From NCBI GenBank assembly GCA_014728435.1, contig WJLP01000088.1, positions 1 to 9,317 of the forward strand: a stretch of DNA of 9,317 bases. Direction: 5' to 3'. The DNA is from Candidatus Uhrbacteria bacterium. GTDB taxonomy: Bacteria > Patescibacteriota > Patescibacteriia > 2-12-FULL-60-25. A model generated the notes under the pieces. That model saw only the letters and a list, made by a program, of their open reading frames with translations, did no database searches and was not told where the DNA came from. The position numbers were made by a program, and so were the translations under genes. Shown here one piece after another: positions 5,382-9,317 of the stretch (its first letter is position 1; each line of letters begins with the position of its first letter).

Positions 5382-6254
5382 ATGTCTACAGTACAAGAGT
5401 TATTCGAATTCCAACTTTCATTTAAGGGACAGTTGGTTGAAAATAGTGTCGACGCTTTTGACGTTGCGAATGGTATTTTAGCAACAAGTCAATCGCTTCA
5501 AGAAATCGCGGAGATTCATTTTGGCGAGCAGGCAAGCCAAAATCTAAAACTAAATATCAGTGCCTTTAAGAAAGGATCACTGGAAAGCAACTTTATTTAT
5601 TTTTTTGATGCAGCTTTATTCGCTGCACCAGTATTAATTCCGGTTGCCAGAGATATCGTCCAAACCTGTACGGGCATATTGAATGGTTATGAGACATATC
5701 TTAATATTAAAAAAATGCTGAAAGGCGGACGTCCTGAAAAAATTACTCCAATAAACCAAGATCAAATTAAAATCGATATAAACGTTAATGGGAACAATAA
5801 TGCCGTGATAATTGGCTACCCAGACTTAAGAGCCCTGCAAAGCCCAACCTTAGCAAAAAACACAGCAAAGATAGCTCAATTGTTAACAAAGGATGATTCG
5901 CTTCTGGAAGAAGTTATTTTAAAGAAGGATAAAAAGATGATATCCAGTATAGATAAAGACTCTGCGCAATATTTTAAAACAGGACTAGAGACTCAGGTTT
6001 TGCCAGCAATGAAGCTAAAGGGTGTCGTGACAAAACTAGACTCTAAAGTCAGGAGTGGTTACATATCGGCTGGGTCTAAACGTATACCATTTACGTATTT
6101 GAGAGATTTGGAACAAAGTCAGTTTGAGATATTAGCTGAATCTTTAAAAAAGCAGGTTCAAATTCACATCGTCGGTGAAGTGGAAATGGATTTTGAATCT
6201 GAACCTAGGAGCGTCGCAATTCAGAAGGTAGAGTCTGAATTGAAATTGTTGTAA
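5382..6254 (+). CDS. Uncharacterised protein, 290 residues, two domains with a central polar linker
   Basis: I cannot assign a function. The N-terminal part (1-75) is mixed alpha/beta and ends in LKLNISAFKKGSLESNF. A hydrophobic segment at about 72-90 (FIYFFDAALFAAPVLIPVA) and a second helix lead to YLNIKKMLKGGRPEKI. A linker-like strand, IKIDINVNGNNNAVIIG (129-145), is rich in Asn. The C-terminal part has charged helices (150-205), then a beta-rich segment (211-270: KLKGVVTKLDSKVRSGYI ... VQIHIVGEVEMD) that could be a small barrel. Proteins with this architecture (KKGSLE, a helical hairpin, a GNNN turn, then a barrel) are known to me as uncharacterised bacterial families scattered among accessory genes. 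The gene is AT-rich and has its own extended -10 promoter and terminator, unlike the cell wall genes beside it, so it is probably a later insertion. Confidence 0.75.
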   Translation: MSTVQELFEFQLSFKGQLVENSVDAFDVANGILATSQSLQEIAEIHFGEQASQNLKLNISAFKKGSLESNFIYFFDAALFAAPVLIPVARDIVQTCTGILNGYETYLNIKKMLKGGRPEKITPINQDQIKIDINVNGNNNAVIIGYPDLRALQSPTLAKNTAKIAQLLTKDDSLLEEVILKKDKKMISSIDKDSAQYFKTGLETQVLPAMKLKGVVTKLDSKVRSGYISAGSKRIPFTYLRDLEQSQFEILAESLKKQVQIHIVGEVEMDFESEPRSVAIQKVESELKLL

Positions 6255-6273
6255 GTATCTTTTTAAAAAAGCA

Positions 6274-6305
6274 AAAAAGCGTCTGGATAAACCAAGAGGC
6301 TTTTT
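6274..6305 (+). terminator. Probable terminator after the unknown gene
   Basis: AAAAAGC (6274-6280) pairs with GCTTTTT (6299-6305). After one G-G mismatch, TCT/AGA extends the stem around a 10-base loop, and five Ts end it. The stem is poor in G+C, so this is a moderate terminator. It lies 20 bp after the stop at 6254. Confidence 0.55.
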
Positions 6306-6308
6306 ACG

Positions 6309-6326
6309 TGGTACGCGCGGTGGGGA
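6309..6326 (-). repeat. Detached copy of the tRNA-Lys 3' end (att-like direct repeat)
   Basis: The 18 bases at 6309-6326 are identical to 6490-6507. In the tRNA they are the encoded CCA, the discriminator, the 3' acceptor strand and the 3' strand of the T stem. After a single inserted base the match runs on through TC. The copy lies 181 bp beyond the tRNA 3' end, in the same orientation, which is the layout left by integration at a tRNA 3' end or by decay of a duplicated tRNA. Confidence 0.8.
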
Positions 6327-6460
6327 ATCTCACTCGCTTCGCTCTTTGAAACCCTGCGGTTTCAACGCTCCAACTTTGTTGTCGCTGCTTCCGCCATCGG
6401 GAAACCCAGGTTTCCCGCCCCCATCCTGTTCGATCCGGTAGCACATCAAGTTTAATAAAA
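6327..6460. other. Non-coding stretch with two related 20-bp hairpins
   Basis: No credible gene is seen between the unknown gene and the tRNA. Two perfect inverted repeats share the arms GAAACC/GGTTTC: TTGAAACC-CTGC-GGTTTCAA (6346-6365) and CGGGAAACC-CA-GGTTTCCCG (6398-6417). Before them is a purine/pyrimidine-repetitive run (CACTCGCTTCGCTC, 6331-6344). At 6429-6444 TTCGATCCGGTAGCAC resembles a plus-strand tRNA 3' end, but no T stem pairs, so this is only a resemblance. Confidence 0.55.
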
Positions 6461-6462
6461 CC

Positions 6463-6484
6463 AAAAATCCGCCGAAGCGGATTT
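6463..6484 (-). terminator. Intrinsic terminator of tRNA-Lys
   Basis: On the minus strand, AAATCCGC-TTCG-GCGGATTT (6484-6465) is a perfect 8-bp stem closed by a C(UUCG)G tetraloop, followed by a five-T run. It begins 6 nt after the encoded CCA of the tRNA. Confidence 0.85.
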
Positions 6485-6489
6485 CTGTA

Positions 6490-6564
6490 TGGTACGCGCG
6501 GTGGGGATCGAACCCACGACCATCGGCTTAAAAGGCCGCTGCTCTACCACTGAGCTACACGCGC
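6490..6564 (-). tRNA. tRNA-Lys (anticodon UUU)
   Basis: The 75-nt minus-strand cloverleaf is complete: acceptor GCGCGTG/CGCGCGT, D arm GCTC-AGTGGTA-GAGC, anticodon arm GCGGC-CTTTTAA-GCCGA with TTT at 6532-6530, five-base variable loop TGGTC, T arm GTGGG-TTCGATC-CCCAC, discriminator A73 and an encoded CCA (6492-6490). Odd points: the first acceptor pair is G1-U72, position 6-67 is U-G, and 27-43 is a G-A mismatch, though the rest of each stem pairs. It reads AAA and AAG codons. A terminator follows immediately, and a detached copy of its 3' end lies at 6309-6326. Confidence 0.95.
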
Positions 6565-6573
6565 AAACTTTCA

Positions 6574-6602
6574 ATTACGGATTACCGATTACGAATTACC
6601 AA
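6574..6602 (-). promoter_or_regulatory. Likely promoter of tRNA-Lys
   Basis: On the minus strand: TTGGTA (6602-6597), 17-bp spacer, CGTAAT (6579-6574). Both boxes match the consensus at 4 of 6 positions. The expected start near 6567 gives a leader of about three bases before the tRNA. The promoter lies wholly within a 7-bp-phased ATTAC array. Confidence 0.4.
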
Positions 6603-6606
6603 TGAA
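6574..6606. repeat. 7-bp-phased ATTAC word array (family C, first copy)
   Basis: ATTAC starts at 6574, 6581, 6588 and 6595, exactly 7 bp apart (ATTACGG, ATTACCG, ATTACGA, ATTACCA), and ATGAA follows at 6602. The word ATTACCGATTA recurs on the opposite strand at 6665-6677. Confidence 0.82.
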
Positions 6607-6609
6607 GGA

Positions 6610-6625
6610 ATCGAGCAAGCTCGAT
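6610..6625. other. Perfect hairpin between the family C arrays
   Basis: ATCGAGC (6610-6616), AA, GCTCGAT (6619-6625) form a 7-bp inverted repeat, or 6 bp with a CAAG loop. It has no T run and lies between two divergent promoters, so it could be an operator or part of a small repeat unit. A smaller one (GCC-TTTA-GGC type) lies at 6645-6654. Confidence 0.45.
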
Positions 6626-6664
6626 AATTATTTATATAGTTAATGCCTTTAGGCGTCCAACATT

Positions 6665-6692
6665 GTTAATCGGTAATTGTTAGTTGGTAATT
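6665..6692. repeat. 7-bp-phased GTTAATC/GGTAATT array (family C, second copy, inverted)
   Basis: Four in-phase heptads: GTTAATC, GGTAATT, GTTAGTT, GGTAATT. In reverse complement they give the ATTACC and ATTACCGATTA words of the array at 6574-6606. The junction of the third and fourth heptads supplies TTGGTA, the probable -35 of the glycosyltransferase gene. Confidence 0.78.
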
Positions 6693-6712
6693 TATGTAAT
6701 TTGCGGTACAAT
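6684..6712 (+). promoter_or_regulatory. Promoter of the glycosyltransferase gene
   Basis: TTGGTA (6684-6689), 17-bp spacer, TACAAT (6707-6712). The start point is expected near 6719, about four bases before the ATG at 6723, so the mRNA would have almost no leader. The -35 is part of the family C repeat. Confidence 0.55.
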
Positions 6713-6722
6713 ATTAACATAA

Positions 6723-7898
6723 ATGGCTAAATCCATCAAGATGCGCATCGCAATGATAGGTGCGAAGGGACTTCCCACCCTGCGGCCGGCGGGCGGAGGC
6801 ATAGAAACGCATGTAGAAAACCTCTCGCGCCATCTTTTGGATCGCGGTCATGAGGTAACGGTTTATGTACGCAAGTACGCCAATCCCAAGCTCAAAAAGT
6901 CCCACAAAGGCGTCAAAATCGTCACACTGCCGTCACTTAAAACCAAGCACTTGGATACCATAACTCATGTGCTTTTGGCAAGCTTGCACGCGCTTACCGT
7001 CAACTACGATATTTTACACTACCACGGTATCGGCCCGTCCACACTGTGCTGGATCCCCAAGGTTTTTAAGCGCTCATCCCGCGTCATCGTAACTTTCCAC
7101 AGCCGTGACCAATTCCACGAGAAGTGGGGCGGATTTGCCAAATTCTATCTCATGTTCTCTGAGTGGGCGGCCGTGGCCTTGCCTCATGCCACTATCACCG
7201 TGTCGCATGAATTGCAAATTCTTTGCCAATTACTTTTCCCCAAAAAAGAGGTGGACTACGTGCCAAACGGAGTGGAAATTCCTAAAAAGCGATACAGTAC
7301 CAAGGAACTCAAGCAATACAACCTCAAATCAGGCAAATACTTTATCCATCTGGCGCGCCTCGTGGCACATAAAGCACAAGATGATTCCATACGAGCATTC
7401 AAGCAATTAAAAACCAATGATAAGCTGGTCATCGCCGGGTCGGCCACTTTTGACGACATGGAATACATGGAAGAACTCAAAATCCTGGCCAAAGACGACC
7501 CGCGCATCATCTTTACCGGCCATGTCAGCGGACCCGCTCTCAAATCTCTCATCGCCAATTGTCGTGCCATGGTACACCCGTCACGCGCCGAGGGGCTGTC
7601 CGTTTCTATCCTGGAGGCTATGAGCCATGGCAAAGTCGTTATCATGAGCGACATTAAAGCCAATTTAGAGCTCATCGACCACTCGGGCATTGCCGTGCCC
7701 GTGGGAGATATCGACCGGCTTGCCGCAGCCATGCAATGGGTGTTGGATGATCCGGAAGCCGCGGTGGAAAGGGGAGAGCGCGGGCGGGAAATTATTAAGC
7801 GCCTGTTTTCGTGGGAATCCGTGGCGCGTCATGTTGAATATGTCTATGAAGGAACCTATTATGAAAGGCGCGGAGTGGCAAAATATCGAAAAGCTTAA
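6723..7898 (+). CDS. Glycosyltransferase, GT4 family (GT-B fold)
   Basis: A 391-residue enzyme expected to transfer a sugar from a nucleotide-sugar donor to a surface glycan or lipid carrier at the cytoplasmic face. The N-terminal Rossmann half starts MRIAMIGAKGLPTLRPAGGGIETHV; the glycine-rich turn (23-27) and THVENLSRHLLDRGHEVTVY are typical. The donor-binding half has IHLARLVAHKAQD (208-220, with R212 and K217 at the usual phosphate-binding positions), FTGHVSG (264-270) and the E-x7-E motif E290 to E298 in HPSRAEGLSVSILEAMSHGK. The sugar and acceptor cannot be told from this. The start at 6723 is chosen for the promoter just before it; M7 (6741) is an alternative. The 3' end overlaps the translin-like gene by 38 bp, so the two are co-expressed. 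Confidence 0.93.
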   Translation: MAKSIKMRIAMIGAKGLPTLRPAGGGIETHVENLSRHLLDRGHEVTVYVRKYANPKLKKSHKGVKIVTLPSLKTKHLDTITHVLLASLHALTVNYDILHYHGIGPSTLCWIPKVFKRSSRVIVTFHSRDQFHEKWGGFAKFYLMFSEWAAVALPHATITVSHELQILCQLLFPKKEVDYVPNGVEIPKKRYSTKELKQYNLKSGKYFIHLARLVAHKAQDDSIRAFKQLKTNDKLVIAGSATFDDMEYMEELKILAKDDPRIIFTGHVSGPALKSLIANCRAMVHPSRAEGLSVSILEAMSHGKVVIMSDIKANLELIDHSGIAVPVGDIDRLAAAMQWVLDDPEAAVERGERGREIIKRLFSWESVARHVEYVYEGTYYERRGVAKYRKA

Positions 7899-8424
7899 AC
7901 GCCAAATCGATGCTGACCGCGTTAAATTAAACGAGCTCTCAAGTGAGCTCTTGCGTGTTTCTAAGAAAGCGATTTTTGCGCTTCAGCGTCATGACAATGC
8001 CGAAGCATCGCCTCGCTTAAATAAGGCTGACAGTCTTATCAAGTCAGGCCTTAAGCTCATCGCCAAGCAATCAGCCTTGCGATCCGAAGGTATTTGGAAA
8101 GCCGCTATCGAAGAATATGCCGAGGCTCGTATCTTCGAATCTTTCCTCAAGGGCAGGCTAAGCTATCCCAAATTACTCAAAGATTACCCCGACGCAATCT
8201 ACGGAGGCCTCGCAGACGCAGCGGGGGAGATGGCCCGCCTCTCCGTCCTCTCAGCCACAGAAGGTGATAAAGAAACTATCGAACGCGCCCACCAAGTCGC
8301 TGTGCAAATCGTCGAACATCTTGCCTCACTCGAACTCACCGGCGGCCTCCGCGCCAAATTCGACCAATCCAAACAACACCTCAGGAGGATAGAGGATATT
8401 AGATACGATTTGTCTAAACGGTAA
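7861..8424 (+). CDS. Translin/TRAX family protein, probable RNA-binding protein or endoribonuclease
   Basis: An all-helical 187-residue protein of the translin superfamily, which is best known from eukaryotes (translin and TRAX of the C3PO RNase) and archaea. Landmarks: IEEYAEARIFESFLKGRL (83-100), YGGLADAAGEMARLSV (114-129) and the family ending FDQSKQHLRRIEDIRYDLSKR (167-187). The acidic residues used for catalysis by human TRAX (E126, E129, D193, E197, recalled from published work) line up with E85, E88, D119 and E123 in identical spacing, so this looks TRAX-like rather than like inactive translin. Family members form hollow octamers that bind RNA or ssDNA. The start at 7861 has GAAGGA (7848-7853) at 7 nt; in-frame ATGs further upstream lie inside the glycosyltransferase gene. 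Overlap with that gene implies co-expression, not a shared task. Confidence 0.85.
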   Translation: MKGAEWQNIEKLKRQIDADRVKLNELSSELLRVSKKAIFALQRHDNAEASPRLNKADSLIKSGLKLIAKQSALRSEGIWKAAIEEYAEARIFESFLKGRLSYPKLLKDYPDAIYGGLADAAGEMARLSVLSATEGDKETIERAHQVAVQIVEHLASLELTGGLRAKFDQSKQHLRRIEDIRYDLSKR

Positions 8425-8436
8425 TTGTCTGAACCT

Positions 8437-8467
8437 TGATTCACGTGATTTAAGGATTAACACGATT
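8437..8467. repeat. GATT word array, 9-8-9 spacing (family D, left copy)
   Basis: GATT starts at 8438, 8447, 8455 and 8464, giving spacings of 9, 8 and 9. The 31 bp match the reverse complement of 8839-8869 at 25 positions. It lies directly before the start of the small membrane protein gene. Confidence 0.75.
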
Positions 8468-8471
8468 GCCT

Positions 8472-8807
8472 ATGAACCTACAAACAAATGCTAATCTTGA
8501 TATCAACGTCTGGTATAAAGCAATAATGCTTTTTGGTGGTACTATTGCAATAGCAGGCATTTTTTTACCAGTACAAATTTTTGACAATAAACTTGTTACT
8601 CTATTTGGTTTAGGGCTTTTCCTTTTTGGATTGGGTATCTGGGGGAATAAAAGAGCTTACTTTTTCGATGGTAATGGACGCGAAATAAGAGGAAAAAGAG
8701 GGATTAAATACTATTTGGTATCAGGATTAAAATATTGCATAATACTAATCGGTGTATTCTTAGTAGTTACAAGTACATACCAAATAGTATTAGAATATTT
8801 TAGCTAG
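8472..8807 (+). CDS. Small AT-rich membrane protein of unknown function
   Basis: A 111-residue protein with hydrophobic segments at about residues 17-35 (AIMLFGGTIAIAGIFLPV), 40-58 (KLVTLFGLGLFLFGLGIWG) and 86-105 (GLKYCIILIGVFLVVTSTYQ). Between the second and third is a polar, basic loop (NKRAYFFDGNGREIRGKRGIKYY) that would face the cytoplasm by the positive-inside rule. I recognise no family. The frame also opens at a TTG (8466), but the ATG at 8472 is preferred. No Shine-Dalgarno sequence or clear promoter is seen. The gene is much more AT-rich than the translin-like gene before it and is bracketed by an inverted pair of GATT arrays, so it may have arrived as a unit. Confidence 0.75.
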   Translation: MNLQTNANLDINVWYKAIMLFGGTIAIAGIFLPVQIFDNKLVTLFGLGLFLFGLGIWGNKRAYFFDGNGREIRGKRGIKYYLVSGLKYCIILIGVFLVVTSTYQIVLEYFS

Positions 8808-8838
8808 TTCTTAAAGATGTATTCGGAAAGTAATTAAT

Positions 8839-8869
8839 AATCAAGTTAATCAATTAATCAAGTGAATCA
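8839..8869. repeat. AATC word array, 9-8-9 spacing (family D, right inverted copy)
   Basis: AATC starts at 8839, 8848, 8856 and 8865 (spacings 9, 8, 9), the mirror image of the GATT array at 8437-8467. Its last base is the A of the murD start codon, so the repeat runs right up to the gene. Confidence 0.75.
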
Positions 8870-9317
8870 TGGTCAAAAAAGGTAAACTAAAAGTCCTCAT
8901 TCTAGGGTTGGGGCGCTACACATCAGGAAGCGGTGTTTCGGCTGCGATTTATTGCGCTAAGCGCGGGCACGAGGTTATTGTCACCGACGCTTTCCCTGCT
9001 AAAGAAGTAAAAGAAAACGTCGCTCAGCTCAAAAAGTATAAAAACGTTAAGTTCCATCTCGGTGGTCTCAAACTTAAAGACGTTGATTGGGCAGATATTA
9101 TTGCCAAAAACCCCGGTGTTCGCAGAAACGATCCGATGTATTTGCGTGCCAAGAAACTCGGCAAACCGATAGTTAACGACATTACTATCTTTTTTGAAAA
9201 ATGCCCTTGCCTCTCAATCGGCATCACAGGCACGCGAGGAAAATCTACAACAACAGCTTGGATCGGCGATATGCTTAAGCGTTCTAAAAAACGCGCATAC
9301 GTCGGCGGTAATATCAC
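8869..9317 (+). CDS. murD: UDP-N-acetylmuramoyl-L-alanine--D-glutamate ligase (MurD), 3' partial
   Basis: MurD ligates D-glutamate to UDP-MurNAc-L-alanine with ATP in the cytoplasm, the second amino acid step of the peptidoglycan stem peptide. The first 149 codons are open to the window edge. A Rossmann-like N-terminal domain (VLILGLGRYTSGSGVSAAIY ... HEVIVTD, 9-40) is followed by KNPGVRRNDP (80-89), equivalent to the SPG region of MurD, and then the Mur ligase P-loop GITGTRGKSTTT (118-129) with VGGNI at the edge. The usual Asn of GTNGK is Arg123. The N-terminal domain type and the SPG-like segment favour MurD over MurC, MurE, MurF or FolC, and the nearby mraY-ftsW-murG supports it. The upstream spacer is a GATT/AATC array with no clear Shine-Dalgarno sequence. 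Confidence 0.88.
   Translation, partial: MVKKGKLKVLILGLGRYTSGSGVSAAIYCAKRGHEVIVTDAFPAKEVKENVAQLKKYKNVKFHLGGLKLKDVDWADIIAKNPGVRRNDPMYLRAKKLGKPIVNDITIFFEKCPCLSIGITGTRGKSTTTAWIGDMLKRSKKRAYVGGNI

Noticed and set aside
6429..6444. Plus-strand tRNA 3' fragment (TTCGATCC followed by GGTAGCAC)
   Set aside because: The T stem does not pair and there is no acceptor or D arm, so it is only a resemblance.
7256..7732. Minus-strand open frame of 158 codons
   Set aside because: It is the antisense of the glycosyltransferase gene; its low-complexity composition mirrors that gene's codon use.
7690..7860. Longer start for the translin-like gene
   Set aside because: The upstream part runs in another frame of the glycosyltransferase C-terminal domain; the ATG at 7861 has a good Shine-Dalgarno sequence and the protein matches the family from there.
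9024..9317. Minus-strand open frame at the right edge
   Set aside because: It lies opposite murD, whose P-loop and Rossmann motifs are clear on the plus strand.

Overview
The window looks like chromosomal DNA from a member of the Candidate Phyla Radiation (Patescibacteria). This is judged from the style of the proteins, not from a search. Supporting signs are a MurG with an altered first glycine loop, a MurD with GTRGKST in place of GTNGKTT, a short Nfu protein beside a small three-helix membrane protein, and a translin-family protein in a bacterium. TGA is used as a stop (DUF559 gene), so this is not a lineage that reads TGA as glycine.

Layout. Positions 1-466 hold the glutaminase end of CTP synthase (pyrG). 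A DUF559 endonuclease-like gene (523-924) follows, bracketed by inverted copies of a palindromic repeat. It converges on rpmA (ribosomal protein L27, minus strand) across a bidirectional terminator. rpmA and an nfu gene diverge from face-to-face promoters whose -35 boxes overlap. nfu is followed at once by a three-helix membrane protein gene. Then comes a piece of the division and cell wall (dcw) cluster: mraY, ftsW, murG, tightly packed and partly overlapping. The cluster is broken by about 3.5 kb holding an AT-rich gene of unknown function, a non-coding stretch with a duplicated tRNA 3' end and two hairpins, tRNA-Lys(UUU) on the minus strand, a GT4 glycosyltransferase overlapping a translin/TRAX-like gene, and an AT-rich membrane protein gene. 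The cell wall theme resumes with the start of murD, cut by the window edge.

How the genes work together. MraY and MurG make lipid I and lipid II, FtsW polymerises lipid II at the septum, and MurD adds D-glutamate to the cytoplasmic precursor. The glycosyltransferase may act on another surface glycan. pyrG, rpmA and nfu are housekeeping genes. The translin-like protein keeps the acidic residues of the TRAX nuclease and may be an RNase.

The most unusual feature is the spacers. Four different short-word repeat families each occur as an inverted pair around a gene, a gene pair or a promoter region: a palindrome family around DUF559, a 7-bp-phased TAGC family around nfu and its neighbour, a 7-bp-phased ATTAC family between the tRNA and the glycosyltransferase, and a GATT family with 9-8-9 spacing around the small membrane protein gene. 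Several promoters lie so close to the start codon that leaderless or nearly leaderless mRNAs are likely.
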